Source of the DNA: Sporosarcina sp. HYO08
Lineage (GTDB): Bacteria > Bacillota > Bacilli > Bacillales_A > Planococcaceae
Direction of reading: 5' to 3'
Assembly: GCF_001563475.1 (NCBI RefSeq)
Contig: NZ_LPUT01000023.1
Span: 395,015 to 459,014 of the forward strand
DNA length: 64,000 nt
In this document: positions 47,765-56,717 of the stretch, in pieces
Layout of the letters: every line of letters starts with the position of its first letter
How positions within the stretch are numbered: the first letter of the stretch is position 1
Translations under genes and position numbers: made by a program
The notes under the pieces: model-generated
Database searches by the model: none
The model's input: only the letters and a program-made list of their open reading frames with translations
Told to the model about the DNA's origin: nothing

Positions 47765-48553
47765 TTAATCTGAGCGCATTTTTGCAATTGCTTCTTCGGC
47801 ATTTACGCCCATCCAAGTTTTCAACTGGGCTAATATTTTCTTTTCCAACCTTGACACTTGCACTTGGGAAATGCCGATTCGCTCAGCGATATCACTTTGC
47901 GTACAATCCAAATAGTAGCGCATATAAATAATCGTTTGATCGCGTTTATTCAATCGCGAAATGACGTCACGCAGCGGGATATGATCAAATACCTTTTCCG
48001 ATCGATCATCCCTTAGCTGATCCATTAACGTTAAACTGTCTCCCTCATTTTCGTAAAGTTCCTCATGAAGCGAAGCAGGATCTCGCAGCGCATCCGACGC
48101 CAAAATAATATCATCAACGGACACTTCTAAAGCAGCGGCCACTTCCGTAATAGAAGGTGATTTTCCATGTTTTTTAATATAATCATCCGTCGCATGACGA
48201 ATTTTAAAACTAAGTTCTCGAATAGAACGACTGACTTTCACCATGCCATCGTCTCTCAAAAAACGTTGTATTTCTCCAACAATCATCGGAACCGCATACG
48301 TTGAGAATTTCACATCATAGGATAAGTCAAATTTGTCAATGGATTTCATCAAACCAATACAACCGATTTGGAATAAGTCTTCAGGGTCTGCCCCTCTTGA
48401 AGCGAAGCGCTGAACGATTGACCATACTAACCGTGTATTTCCTTCAACCATTACTCTTCTCGCTTCTTTATCGCCCGATTGAGATGCTTGGATCAATTCA
48501 CGCATCTTCTCTTGAGACAACAACTCATTCTGCTTTTCAACGGATACGTCCAT
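47765..48553 (-). CDS. sigF: SigmaF, first forespore-specific sigma factor
   Basis: 262 residues, group 3 sigma factor. Region 2 holds GADPEDLFQIGCIGLMKSIDKFDLSYDVKFSTYAVPMI split by the core-binding helix, and region 4.2 ends SDIAERIGISQVQVSRLEKK. It is inactive until SpoIIAB releases it in the forespore. The ATG follows GAGGTGACCC. Third gene of spoIIAA-spoIIAB-sigF, 3 bases after spoIIAB. The spoVA genes that usually follow are missing. Confidence 0.96.
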   Translation of the reverse strand: MDVSVEKQNELLSQEKMRELIQASQSGDKEARRVMVEGNTRLVWSIVQRFASRGADPEDLFQIGCIGLMKSIDKFDLSYDVKFSTYAVPMIVGEIQRFLRDDGMVKVSRSIRELSFKIRHATDDYIKKHGKSPSITEVAAALEVSVDDIILASDALRDPASLHEELYENEGDSLTLMDQLRDDRSEKVFDHIPLRDVISRLNKRDQTIIYMRYYLDCTQSDIAERIGISQVQVSRLEKKILAQLKTWMGVNAEEAIAKMRSD

Positions 48554-48556
48554 GGG

Positions 48557-49003
48557 TCACCTCATTCTGCTTACTTCCGTGACCGGAGAAAAGGTTTTCT
48601 CGAATTTAACGACGGTTCCGCTTCCCATGGCGGATTCTACGGAAAGATGGTCGGAAAAACTCTCCATAATGGTAAAGCCCATGCCTGAACGCTCCATAAA
48701 TGGACGCGTCGTGAACATCGGTTCCATTGCTTGCTCCACGTCAAAAATACCAGTACCCTCATCGCGAACTGTCATCGTTACTTTATGATCCTCGATAACG
48801 GCATGAATGGTCACAAGACTTTTTCCATCACATTCATACCCATGTATGATCGCATTTGTTACGGCTTCTGATACAATCGTTTTGAATTCTGATATTTCCT
48901 CAATCGTCGGATCTAGTGGTGTGATGAAACAGGTCATCGCCATCCTCGCCAGTGCCTCATTTTCTTCTTTCGCGACGAATGATAGTGTCATTTCATTGTT
49001 CAT
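48557..49003 (-). CDS. spoIIAB: SpoIIAB, anti-sigma-F factor and protein kinase
   Basis: 148 residues, GHKL ATPase fold (ISEFKTIVSEAVTNAIIHGY, VRDEGTGIFD, RSGMGFTIMESFSD). It binds and holds SigmaF and phosphorylates SpoIIAA on serine. The start at 49003 follows GGAGGGG and lies inside the end of spoIIAA (11-base overlap); an earlier in-frame start at 49036 has no site. Confidence 0.95.
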   Translation of the reverse strand: MNNEMTLSFVAKEENEALARMAMTCFITPLDPTIEEISEFKTIVSEAVTNAIIHGYECDGKSLVTIHAVIEDHKVTMTVRDEGTGIFDVEQAMEPMFTTRPFMERSGMGFTIMESFSDHLSVESAMGSGTVVKFEKTFSPVTEVSRMR

Positions 49004-49346
49004 GTAGAACCCCTCCGATTTCTCCAATTGCCACATCTACTGTGCAATGTCTAATGTTGGAACCAAGACCGGAAAAATTGAATATCTTTTCCATCGTCGG
49101 GGACGGATTTAATATGAGTGTTTCACCATTTGAAGGAGCCAAGTCACGCATCCTTCCAAGAATCAGCCCGATTCCTGCACTATCCATAAAACCAAGCCGT
49201 TCGAGATCCCAAATGATCGCCCTTACTTGTCCAGAAAAAATGGCTGACGAAATCTGAGCACGAATTTGATTTGCCTCATGATTGTCCAGTTCCCCATGCA
49301 GTGCTACTACTAAAATCCCGCTGTCTCGTAGTACGATATTAGCCAC
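48993..49346 (-). CDS. spoIIAA: SpoIIAA, anti-anti-sigma factor
   Basis: 117 residues, STAS domain. The regulatory serine is S56 in GFMDSAGIGLILGR. The unphosphorylated form pulls SpoIIAB off SigmaF in the forespore. The start is GTG at 49346 behind GGAGG. First gene of the operon; a SigmaH-like promoter can be read upstream. Confidence 0.95.
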   Translation of the reverse strand: MANIVLRDSGILVVALHGELDNHEANQIRAQISSAIFSGQVRAIIWDLERLGFMDSAGIGLILGRMRDLAPSNGETLILNPSPTMEKIFNFSGLGSNIRHCTVDVAIGEIGGVLHEQ

Positions 49347-49372
49347 CGTTAACCGCCTCCTTCTATAGCGAA

Positions 49373-49402
49373 ATATACCACACTATAAGGATGCAATCCT
49401 TT
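49373..49402 (-). promoter_or_regulatory. Candidate SigmaH promoter of the spoIIA operon
   Basis: Minus strand AAAGGATTG, 12 bases, GTGGTATAT, about 27 bases before the start. It fits the SigmaH pattern (RNAGGAWWW, 11-12, RNNGAATWW) with one mismatch in the -10. SigmaH control of spoIIA is known in B. subtilis. Confidence 0.45.
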
Positions 49403-49519
49403 CACTTGACAGAACTAGTCACAGACTGTGAAATGTTCTTAAGTTTCGACACTTGCTTACTGCTAAAAAATAGTATGTACGATTTCTAAATGATTTACAC
49501 ACTCGCTAAAAAAGAAATA

Positions 49520-49625
49520 ATAAAAACGAAGTGCCTGGCACCACTAACCATCAAATAAAGTATCGAAAAAGGAATCAGATACATTATTTTGACAGCGTGC
49601 AGCGGTGCCTGGCACTTCTGAGATA
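49520..49625. repeat. Dispersed palindromic element, copy D
   Basis: Middle arms GAAGTGCCTGGCACCA / GGTGCCTGGCACTTC are intact and the inner arms are recognisable. The GC-rich outer rim is replaced by A/T runs, so on the minus strand it reads as a terminator for pdp. Confidence 0.85.
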
Positions 49626-49640
49626 GTTTTTTCTTACAGT

Positions 49641-50951
49641 TTAGTCTCCTGTGATCACGTCGCCAATTAGGCTCGGGGGCGCGACATAATCGTTCTCTAT
49701 TCGAATATGTTCCTGAAGAAGCTGAAGAGATTTTTCGATCTCCTTTGAATTTGAGTGAATAATGGCAATGGTTTCTCCTTTTTCCACTGTATCTCCAATT
49801 TTTTTCTTTAACATGATCCCAACTGCCGGGTCAATTTGATCGTCTTTCGTGGCCCTGCCTGCGCCGAGAATTGCAGCGGCTACGCCGAGGTCGTCGGCTT
49901 CCATCTTCGTAATAAAGCCGGATTGAAGAGCAGGCACCTCTATTTGATAAGTCGCCGTGGGAAGTTTGGAAGGGTCGTGGATGACCGCTTCATTGCCCCC
50001 TTGCGCTTTAATCAGCTCACCAAACAGTTTGAGCGCAGAGCCGTCTTTCATGACTGCAGTCAATTGGCCGCGTGCCTCCTCAATCGTTTCGGCCTTGCCA
50101 CCGACAACAAGCATTTTGCTGCCAAGCACGAGACATAATTCTGTTAGATCTTCAGGCCCTTCACCCTTCAACGTTTCAATCGCTTCTTTCACTTCAAGCG
50201 CATTGCCAATTGCAAAACCTAGCGGCTGACTCATATTAGAAATAACCGCCATCGTATTCCTGCCGACTTGACGACCAATGGCTACCATGGATTCTGCCAA
50301 AGCTTTTGCATCTTCCACAGTTTTCATAAAAGCCCCTTCGCCAGTTTTAACATCAAGTACAATGGCATCTGCACCCGCCGCAATTTTTTTACTCATAATG
50401 GAGCTCGCGATGAGCGGAATGCTGTCGACAGTAGCTGTTACATCTCGAAGCGCATACAAACTTTTATCTGCCGGTGTCAAATTCCCGCTTTGTCCAATGA
50501 CTGCCACTTTTAGTTCGTTCACTTGATTGATAAACTGCTCTTCCGTCAGTTCAACATGAAACCCTCCAATAGATTCTAGCTTATCGAGCGTTCCCCCGGT
50601 ATGACCAAGACCACGACCGCTCATTTTGGCAACTGGCACACCACATGCCGCTACAAGAGGCGCCAAGATCAAAGTTGTTGTATCGCCAACGCCGCCCGTA
50701 GAGTGCTTATCTACTTTAATGCCTCGAATCGCGGAAAGATCAATTTCATCACCCGATTTGACCATCGCCATCGTTAAGTGGCCTTGTTCCTCGGCTGTCA
50801 TTCCTTTAAAGTATACGGCCATTAAGAATGCACTCGCTTGATAGTCTGGGATTGTTCCGTTTGTGTATCCATTTACAAAGAATGTAATTTCTTGTTCAGT
50901 TAATTGCCCACCATTGCGTTTCTTTTCAATGATATCGACCATTCTAAACAA
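49641..50951 (-). CDS. pdp: Pyrimidine-nucleoside phosphorylase
   Basis: 436 residues. It phosphorolyses uridine and thymidine. The phosphate-binding signature [23 protein letters not shown] is present, with [18 protein letters not shown] following; the C-terminal domain keeps the [13 protein letters not shown] segment. The start is TTG at 50951, 8 bases after GGGGAG, giving [11 protein letters not shown] like the B. subtilis protein; ATG at 50942 is too far from the site. It follows deoB by 32 bases, without the pupG gene found in B. subtilis. Confidence 0.95.
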   Translation of the reverse strand: MFRMVDIIEKKRNGGQLTEQEITFFVNGYTNGTIPDYQASAFLMAVYFKGMTAEEQGHLTMAMVKSGDEIDLSAIRGIKVDKHSTGGVGDTTTLILAPLVAACGVPVAKMSGRGLGHTGGTLDKLESIGGFHVELTEEQFINQVNELKVAVIGQSGNLTPADKSLYALRDVTATVDSIPLIASSIMSKKIAAGADAIVLDVKTGEGAFMKTVEDAKALAESMVAIGRQVGRNTMAVISNMSQPLGFAIGNALEVKEAIETLKGEGPEDLTELCLVLGSKMLVVGGKAETIEEARGQLTAVMKDGSALKLFGELIKAQGGNEAVIHDPSKLPTATYQIEVPALQSGFITKMEADDLGVAAAILGAGRATKDDQIDPAVGIMLKKKIGDTVEKGETIAIIHSNSKEIEKSLQLLQEHIRIENDYVAPPSLIGDVITGD

Positions 50952-50983
50952 AATACCCACTCCCCTTTGTCATTTATAAACAA

Positions 50984-52186
50984 TCATCTAGTAGAATCTG
51001 AGCCATTTACATCCATTAAAAAGCTCTTGCCAAACTCCGGCAATTTCACGTGAAAATTATCGGCAATCGTCGCGCCGACATCTGCAAATGTTTTACGAAG
51101 CGGCAGCGCACCGCCTTTTGTAAACGATGGTGAATAGACGAACAAAGGAACAAACTCTCTTGTGTGGTCAGTTCCTGGCTGCGTTGGATCATTGCCATGA
51201 TCCGCTGTAATAATAAGCAGATCATCTTTAGCCATTGCCTTCATGATTTCCGGTAATCTAGCATCAAATTCTTGAAGCGCATTGCCGTAGCCAATTGGAT
51301 CCCGGCGGTGGCCAAATAATGCATCGAAGTCCACAAGGTTTACGAAGCTTAGCCCTTTAAATTCCCTTTGCATGACGTCAACCAATTTGTCGACACCATC
51401 CATATTGCTAACGGTACGGACTGACTCTGTAACGCCTTCACCGTTATAAATATCCGCAATTTTCCCAATGGCGATCACGTCATGACCAGCATCCGCCAAT
51501 TCATTCATAACGGTGCGACCAAAAGGCTTCAACGCATAATCATGCCGATTGGTTGTCCGAGAAAAGTTTCCGATTTCCCCAATGAACGGCCGCGCAATCA
51601 CTCGTCCTACCAGGTATTCCGGCTGCAATGTTAACTCGCGCGCAATTTCACATATACGATACTGTTCTTCAATCGGAATAACATCCTCATGCGCAGCAAT
51701 TTGCAAAACAGGGTCAGCAGATGTGTAGACGATGAGTGCCCCTGTTTTCATATGTTCTGGCCCCAGTTCGTCAATGATCGCTGTCCCACTTGCCGGCTTA
51801 TTGCCAATTACTTTACGACCTGTACGTTGTTCTAGCTGGTCTATGAGCTTTTGCGGAAAACCGTTCGGATAAACTTTAAATGGCTGATCAATATTGAGGC
51901 CCATAATTTCCCAGTGCCCTGTCATCGTATCTTTTCCGACCGACGCCTCTTGCATTTTTCCATAAAATCCGACCGGAACTTCCGCTTCGACTACACCTTG
52001 AATCGGTTCAATATTCGATAAGCCAAGCTTCCCTAAATTTGGTAAATGGAGACCATTCATCGCTTCTCCAATATGTCCAAGTGTATGGGCACCTTCATCA
52101 CCAAATAGATGGGCATCAGGTGCTTCCCCGATCCCCACGGAATCTAATACAATTAAGTGAATGCGGTTAAACTGTTTTTTTTCCAT
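50984..52186 (-). CDS. deoB: Phosphopentomutase
   Basis: 400 residues, alkaline-phosphatase superfamily with two metal ions. It interconverts ribose (or deoxyribose) 1- and 5-phosphate, linking nucleoside phosphorolysis to sugar metabolism. Metal ligands lie in [12 protein letters not shown] and [18 protein letters not shown], and KDTMTGHWE carries the phosphorylated Thr. The start at 52186 has GGAGG 7 bases upstream. Works with pdp just downstream. B. subtilis name: drm. Confidence 0.95.
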   Translation of the reverse strand: MEKKQFNRIHLIVLDSVGIGEAPDAHLFGDEGAHTLGHIGEAMNGLHLPNLGKLGLSNIEPIQGVVEAEVPVGFYGKMQEASVGKDTMTGHWEIMGLNIDQPFKVYPNGFPQKLIDQLEQRTGRKVIGNKPASGTAIIDELGPEHMKTGALIVYTSADPVLQIAAHEDVIPIEEQYRICEIARELTLQPEYLVGRVIARPFIGEIGNFSRTTNRHDYALKPFGRTVMNELADAGHDVIAIGKIADIYNGEGVTESVRTVSNMDGVDKLVDVMQREFKGLSFVNLVDFDALFGHRRDPIGYGNALQEFDARLPEIMKAMAKDDLLIITADHGNDPTQPGTDHTREFVPLFVYSPSFTKGGALPLRKTFADVGATIADNFHVKLPEFGKSFLMDVNGSDSTR

Positions 52187-52259
52187 AATAGGTCCTCCAA
52201 TACATGTAATCGCATACATGACGATTTATAAAGACGCCATCGCTGGGGCTTTATCGATT

Positions 52260-53156
52260 TTATGCCCGCGGGTGAAATTTCACAAATACATCTTTTAACC
52301 TAGTGCGGCTCACATGTGTATAGATTTGTGTCGTTGAAATATCTGCATGTCCAAGCATTTCTTGCACCGCGCGAAGATCAGCACCATTTTCAATAAGGTG
52401 CGTCGCAAAAGAATGCCTCAAAATATGCGGTGTCAATTCTTTTTGGATCCCGGCTTTTAAGGCATATGTCTTTAATATTTTCCAACATCCTTGTCTCGTC
52501 AAACGAGTTCCCCGCAAGTTTACAAATAAAGCTTCGGTTTTCTGCTTTGACGTTAACCTTGGCCGGACTTCTTCCATGTATTGCCTGCAAGCTTCTATCG
52601 CCTTTCTGCCTAACGGAACGATTCTTTCCTTACTTCCTTTCCCGAAAACACGGATAAAGCCCATCGATAAATGTAAATCATCAATATTCAGTCCAATACA
52701 CTCACTTACACGCATACCTGTTCCATATAATACTTCCAATAACGCTGTGTCTCTTATACCTTGCGGCTTCGCGCGATCGGGACTCGAGATAAGTCTGTCT
52801 ATTTCCTCCAACGATAATACGCGCGGCAATTTCTGTTCAAGTTTAGGAAGTTCTAAGTGGACAGTTGGATCTTGCGTTGTTACTTTTTCCCTCAATAAAA
52901 ATTGATGAAATGATCGAATCGATGAAATATGCCGTGAGATCGTTCGAGTAGACTTTCCATCCTCTTTTAAACGATGTAAATATTCCAGAATTGTCGATCG
53001 CCCGATTTCGTCCAACTTTGCTAGACCAACTTCTTCTATACTACTTATGTATTCAACCAAATCCCGCTTGTAAGATGTGATCGTATTGTGAGATAACTGG
53101 CGCTCCACTTTTAAAAAGTGAATATAATCTTCCAATGCATAATGAGCATCTTCCAC
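52260..53156 (-). CDS. xerD: XerD (RipX), tyrosine recombinase for dif resolution
   Basis: 298 residues. The N-terminal SAM-like domain (LEDYIHFLKVERQLSHNTITSYKRDL) and catalytic domain (GTGMRVSECIGL, GKGSKERIVPLG, HILRHSFATHL, GHADISTTQIYTH) contain the full R-K-H-R-H-Y set. With CodV it resolves chromosome dimers at dif. The start is GTG at 53156, 10 bases after GGAGG; the longer in-frame start has no site. It follows fur by 74 bases. Confidence 0.95.
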   Translation of the reverse strand: MEDAHYALEDYIHFLKVERQLSHNTITSYKRDLVEYISSIEEVGLAKLDEIGRSTILEYLHRLKEDGKSTRTISRHISSIRSFHQFLLREKVTTQDPTVHLELPKLEQKLPRVLSLEEIDRLISSPDRAKPQGIRDTALLEVLYGTGMRVSECIGLNIDDLHLSMGFIRVFGKGSKERIVPLGRKAIEACRQYMEEVRPRLTSKQKTEALFVNLRGTRLTRQGCWKILKTYALKAGIQKELTPHILRHSFATHLIENGADLRAVQEMLGHADISTTQIYTHVSRTRLKDVFVKFHPRA

Positions 53157-53230
53157 TCTACGGCCACCTCCTTCCTTCACTGAATAAAGATAAAGATAAC
53201 AAAAGGGATAGCGTCGCGCCATCCCTCATT

Positions 53231-53689
53231 TTAATCTTTACTATCATTTTCACCTGATCTGCATCTTTTACAAATCCCATGAAATGTTAACCAATGATCT
53301 TTAATGGTGAATTCAAATCGACTTTCAACTATTTTCTCGACATCTCCAAGAAGATCTTCCTGTACTTCATCTACCGTTCCGCATTCAATACAGATCAAAT
53401 GATGATGAAAATGGGCTGCTCCTTCTTTTCTCAAGTCATATCTTGAAACACCGTCTCCGAAATTGATTTTATCTACAATTTTGAGGTCTGTTAGCAGTTC
53501 TAACGTTCGATAGACGGTTGCAAGCCCAATATCAGGTGATTTTTCTTTAACGAGCAAGAATACATCTTCCGCACTCAAATGATCTTCTTCATGTTCCAGA
53601 AGTACAAGCACTGTTGCTTCTCTTTGAGGCGTCAACTTATAGCTAGCCCCGTGTAATTGTTTCTTTATGCGTTCAATACGGCCTTCCAT
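53231..53689 (-). CDS. fur: Fur, ferric uptake regulator
   Basis: 152 residues: N-terminal winged helix (YKLTPQREATVLVLLE, IGLATVYRTLELL) and C-terminal dimer/metal domain with HFHHHLICIECG and a second CXXC (CKRC) for structural zinc. It represses iron-uptake genes when Fe(II) is present. The start at 53689 follows GGGGGG; the frame extends upstream into the preceding gene without a ribosome site. Confidence 0.95.
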   Translation of the reverse strand: MEGRIERIKKQLHGASYKLTPQREATVLVLLEHEEDHLSAEDVFLLVKEKSPDIGLATVYRTLELLTDLKIVDKINFGDGVSRYDLRKEGAAHFHHHLICIECGTVDEVQEDLLGDVEKIVESRFEFTIKDHWLTFHGICKRCRSGENDSKD

Positions 53690-53768
53690 TCGACGCCCCC
53701 CCAAACTGCCACCATTATACCAAATGGGGTTTCCTTCTGACAACTGAATAGAATGAGCCGTTAGAAAA

Positions 53769-54287
53769 CTACGATTGGAAAACAAAAAGGAAAAGTATTA
53801 TATCTAAAACTAGAACGATTGCCATTAAAAAGATAAAAACAAATAAAGTTTTGCTAGATTGCTTTTTTCGAAAGTTCGTCCGCATAAAATAAGGAGGGAC
53901 GAGAATGGCACAAAACATCAGAAATAAAAAGCATGATAAAAACTGGAACGGAAACCACCAAATTGTATATTCAATCATACGCTTACTTGAACTTAATAAG
54001 TAAGAAGACGATAGACCAAACAACACACACTTCAAGGCACCTAGAAATAGGACAAGCAGCCGCGTCCTCTGAAATGACGCTAAAACAATTACAATGACAA
54101 CTAATAAAATTGTTGTTAAAAGAGGTTGGAATATCGTCTTTTCAGCATCCGACATCACCCGGACATCATAAAATGCCAACAATTTTTCGATCGCGGCGAC
54201 GGGCATTTCACGAAACAGCAAAGCCCCTCCAATATAGCCAACCGCAAGTATGATGAATAGATGGACAATTGGTAAAGAACGGACCAC
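53769..54287 (-). CDS. spoIIM: SpoIIM-position multipass membrane protein
   Basis: 172 residues with five hydrophobic segments (about 8-25, 53-72, 75-97, 108-130 and 147-170). Its place between nudF and fur and its topology match SpoIIM, the subunit of the SpoIIDMP engulfment machine. It is shorter than B. subtilis SpoIIM (about 214) and sequence similarity by eye is weak. The start is GTG at 54287 behind GGGGGTG. If not SpoIIM it is an unknown membrane protein. Confidence 0.6.
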   Translation of the reverse strand: MVRSLPIVHLFIILAVGYIGGALLFREMPVAAIEKLLAFYDVRVMSDAEKTIFQPLLTTILLVVIVIVLASFQRTRLLVLFLGALKCVLFGLSSSYLLSSSKRMIEYTIWWFPFQFLSCFLFLMFCAILVPPYFMRTNFRKKQSSKTLFVFIFLMAIVLVLDIILFLFVFQS

Positions 54288-54360
54288 CGGCTACACCCCC
54301 GCATAGTTTCTTTAATCTATGCTTGTCCGGTTTGACTTATTAAACATTTATGATTCATTT

Positions 54361-54909
54361 TTAAACTTGACTGAGTAATTGCTTTACGTAAAGAACAGCA
54401 AATGCCGTTTTCGCATCAAAAATCTCGCCTGTTTCCATCATTTTCTCGGCTTCTTCCACTGTTACTTCTAAAAGACCGATGAATTCATCCTCGTCTCCTT
54501 CGGCGGGCTGCTCAACCGAATAAAGCCCTTGTGCCAAATACAGATGAATGATTTCATCCGCAAAACCGGGAGAGGTGGCGAATGATTGAATATATGTAAA
54601 ATCTCTTGCGCCATAGCCTGTTTCTTCTTCCAGCTCGCGAATCGCAGTAATGGCTGGTTCCTCATTCGCCTCGATTTTTCCAGCGGGAATTTCAATCATT
54701 GTTCGCTCTAGCGCTTTACGATACTGCTCTACCAGCACTAGTTTATGGTCTTCGGTAACCGCAACAATCGCTACCGCACCAGGATGCTTGATTAGTTCTC
54801 GCTTTGCATGACCGCCATCTGGAAGCTCAACCTCTTCAACCCGGAGTGTAATAATTTTCCCTTCATACAGCGTTTCTCCAATAATTGTTTTCTCCTCGTA
54901 TTTGCTCAT
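54361..54909 (-). CDS. nudF: ADP-ribose pyrophosphatase (Nudix)
   Basis: 182 residues. The Nudix box is GKIEANEEPAITAIRELEEE followed by TGY, with the ADP-ribose family residues VLVEQYR and the dimer-exchange N-terminus (EEKTIIGETLYEGKIITLR). It hydrolyses ADP-ribose to AMP and ribose 5-phosphate. The start at 54909 has AAAGGG upstream; the earlier in-frame start at 54963 overlaps the neighbouring promoter region. Divergent from the aldo/keto reductase. Confidence 0.93.
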   Translation of the reverse strand: MSKYEEKTIIGETLYEGKIITLRVEEVELPDGGHAKRELIKHPGAVAIVAVTEDHKLVLVEQYRKALERTMIEIPAGKIEANEEPAITAIRELEEETGYGARDFTYIQSFATSPGFADEIIHLYLAQGLYSVEQPAEGDEDEFIGLLEVTVEEAEKMMETGEIFDAKTAFAVLYVKQLLSQV

Positions 54910-54981
54910 ATTCCCAACCCTTTCATTTGGATTTAATATTGCGATCATTGTAACATGGAACAATGGGGAGGGGTGTTTTGT

Positions 54982-55884
54982 ATGAATAAAAGAAGATTAG
55001 GCAACAGTTCTTTGTTTGTTTCTGAGCTCGGACTTGGCTGTATGTCTTTACCAAATGATCTGCAAGAAACGAAAAATATTATAGATGCGGCAATCGATGC
55101 GGGGATTAACTTTTTCGACACCGCGGATCTTTATGCAAACGGACAAAACGAGGCGATTGTTGGCCAAGCACTCAAAAAACGGAGACATGAAATAGTTTTG
55201 GCAACAAAGGTTGGCAATAAGATGAACGAAGACGGTAAAAGCTGGACGTGGGATGCTTCCAAAGAACATATAATAGAAGCGGTCAAACAAAGTCTGAAAA
55301 GGCTTGGCACCGATTATATCGATTTGTATCAGCTGCACGGCGGTACGATGGAGGACAATATTGATGAAACAATCGATGCGTTTGAAAGTTTGAAGCAGGA
55401 TGGACTTATTCGCGAATATGGCATTTCTTCTATTCGTCCAACTGTCATTCATCGCTTTTTAGAAAAAAGCGATGCCAGTTCAATTATGATGCAATATAGT
55501 CTACTCGACCGAAGACCAGAAGAATGGTTTCCAATGATCCAAAAGGCAGGAGCCTCTGTTATTACCCGAGGAACAATCGCCAAAGGATTCTTAACTGCGG
55601 AAGGATTGGAGCGAGCTTCAAAGTCGAATGGTTTTGCAGCGTATAACACGGAACAATTGCGGGAAGCTGTTGCCGCCCTCGCTAATGAAACAGATGATTT
55701 GCATGCCGCGGCCATCGCATTTGTGTTACGTGAACAAACTGTCGCGACGGCTCTCATTGGCGCACGGACAACAGAACAATTCACCCGTTCGATTGAAGCC
55801 TACAACAAAGAGGTAGCAAAGAAATCCATTGAAGCGCTATCCCATTTAACAGCCGCACATCAATATAAAGAGCACCGACTTTGA
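54982..55884 (+). CDS. yqkF: Aldo/keto reductase (YqkF-like)
   Basis: 300 residues, NADPH-dependent TIM-barrel oxidoreductase. The catalytic tetrad is visible as FDTADLY (Asp, Tyr), ATKVG (Lys) and LYQLHGG (His). LIGARTTEQ binds the cofactor near the C-terminus. The substrate is unknown. The start at 54982 is 8 bases after AGGGG. Divergent from nudF, as yqkF is in B. subtilis. The downstream terminator begins inside its last codons. Confidence 0.88.
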   Translation: MNKRRLGNSSLFVSELGLGCMSLPNDLQETKNIIDAAIDAGINFFDTADLYANGQNEAIVGQALKKRRHEIVLATKVGNKMNEDGKSWTWDASKEHIIEAVKQSLKRLGTDYIDLYQLHGGTMEDNIDETIDAFESLKQDGLIREYGISSIRPTVIHRFLEKSDASSIMMQYSLLDRRPEEWFPMIQKAGASVITRGTIAKGFLTAEGLERASKSNGFAAYNTEQLREAVAALANETDDLHAAAIAFVLREQTVATALIGARTTEQFTRSIEAYNKEVAKKSIEALSHLTAAHQYKEHRL

Positions 55885-55905
55885 GATCGGTGCTCCGTTT
55901 TTTCA
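55870..55905 (+). terminator. Terminator overlapping the aldo/keto reductase stop
   Basis: GAGCACCGA / TCGGTGCTC stem with an 8-base loop containing the stop codon, then CGTTTTTT. Confidence 0.88.
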
Positions 55906-55953
55906 TCTAAAATGACATCTATCAAGCTTATATATTTTTCTCTCCCCAAAAAA

Positions 55954-56106
55954 TTAAAGATTAATTTCCAATACAATCGGGCAATGGTCGCTGCCCATAA
56001 TTTCGCTGTCAATTGAAGCAGTTACAAAGTTTGACTCCAGTCTGCTCGAAGCAATAAAATAATCAATGCGCCAGCCGATATTCCGTTCCCTGACCTTATT
56101 CATAAA
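55954..56106 (-). pseudogene. exoA: 3' fragment of exodeoxyribonuclease III (exoA)
   Basis: On the minus strand the last 50 or so codons of an AP endonuclease of the ExoIII family: NKVRERNIGWRIDYFIAS, then MGSDHCPIVLEINL and a stop at 55954. These hold the conserved catalytic Asp-His (GSDHCP). Homology ends just before 56106, where an in-frame TAA follows, so about 200 N-terminal residues are missing. The break coincides with the start of AT-rich accessory DNA, so the gene was cut by insertion or deletion. Confidence 0.85.
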
Positions 56107-56141
56107 GTTTTAATTACGTTGAACTAATAATAACATAAAAA

Positions 56142-56174
56142 AAAAGAGAAGTAGCACTATGCACCCCCTCTTTT
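56142..56174 (-). terminator. Weak terminator after the 45-residue ORF
   Basis: AAAAGAG / CTCTTTT stem with a large loop and nine T residues on the minus strand. Confidence 0.5.
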
Positions 56175-56185
56175 ATTCTTTATAT

Positions 56186-56323
56186 TTATTTTTCTTTATA
56201 TGCACCGATATTCATTAAATACTTAGCACATTCAAGACCTCCTAGCTCTTTACTGACAGTCACTGTTACGGTGATTTGTTTCATTCCTCTTTTTCGTTTT
56301 GGTTTTTGTATTGTTTTTTTCAT
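56186..56323 (-). CDS. Small basic protein, unknown
   Basis: 45 residues with a very basic head (KKTIQKPKRKRGMKQ), a beta-like run ITVTVTVS, and a C-terminal helix with Cys (LGGLECAKYLMNIGAY). The ATG at 56323 has a perfect GGAGG 7 bases upstream and a terminator follows, which makes it a likely gene despite its size. The ITVTVTVSKEL pattern resembles the short strand of ribbon-helix-helix DNA binders, but the protein is too short to assign. Confidence 0.6.
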   Translation of the reverse strand: MKKTIQKPKRKRGMKQITVTVTVSKELGGLECAKYLMNIGAYKEK

Positions 56324-56581
56324 CGCTTATCCTCCTGAAGTTTACTGCTTCAGAAAGACACTTACGTACCACTAAATTTTTAGGACATTTTTTCATTATG
56401 AGATGTTTGTTATTTAATACCAATCCCTCAAGTACGTGGAAATATGAAAATTGCCGAATAAATGTTATGTAAAATGAATGGTTAATGTTTTCGAGTTTAA
56501 TTTTCAGGTTACAATCGCCTTCATAATACCCGTTTACACCTCTATTAGCATGGACACTCCCAAGAGGGTTAAGCTAATATG

Positions 56582-56656
56582 CTAACCCCCTATAAGGAAG
56601 ATAAGCCATCCACCTATTACGGATGAAGCGAGTAGTATTTTTTCAATGATGAACAC
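56582..56656 (-). CDS. Possible hydrophobic micro-peptide
   Basis: 24 codons, FIIEKILLASSVIGGWLIFLIGG, one membrane-spanning stretch. An excellent AGGAGG lies at its 5' end, but the GTG overlaps that site; the best-spaced codon would be ATT at 56647, a rare start. A hairpin (GGGTTAGC / GCTTAACCC) covers the stop. It could be a toxin-like or signalling peptide, or chance. Confidence 0.3.
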   Translation of the reverse strand: MFIIEKILLASSVIGGWLIFLIGG

Positions 56657-56672
56657 CTCCTAAAAATGGGAA

Positions 56673-56701
56673 TAAAAAAACACCTTCAGAATTGAAGGTG
56701 C
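56673..56701 (-). terminator. Terminator after the 189-residue gene
   Basis: CACCTTCA-ATTC-TGAAGGTG with seven T residues on the minus strand. Confidence 0.88.
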
Positions 56702-56717
56702 AACATTATATTAGTAA

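Larger units (their letters stand above)
56324..56717. other. Mostly noncoding stretch with one possible micro-ORF
   Basis: AT-rich spacer between two minus-strand island genes. It contains a possible hydrophobic micro-ORF (56582-56656), a hairpin overlapping its end (56566-56588) and the terminator of the upstream gene. Nothing else is supported. Confidence 0.5.

Noticed and set aside
54306..54330. CATAG / CTATG hairpin upstream of the spoIIM-position gene
   Set aside because: Short stem, no T run, and no sign of a riboswitch or attenuator around it.
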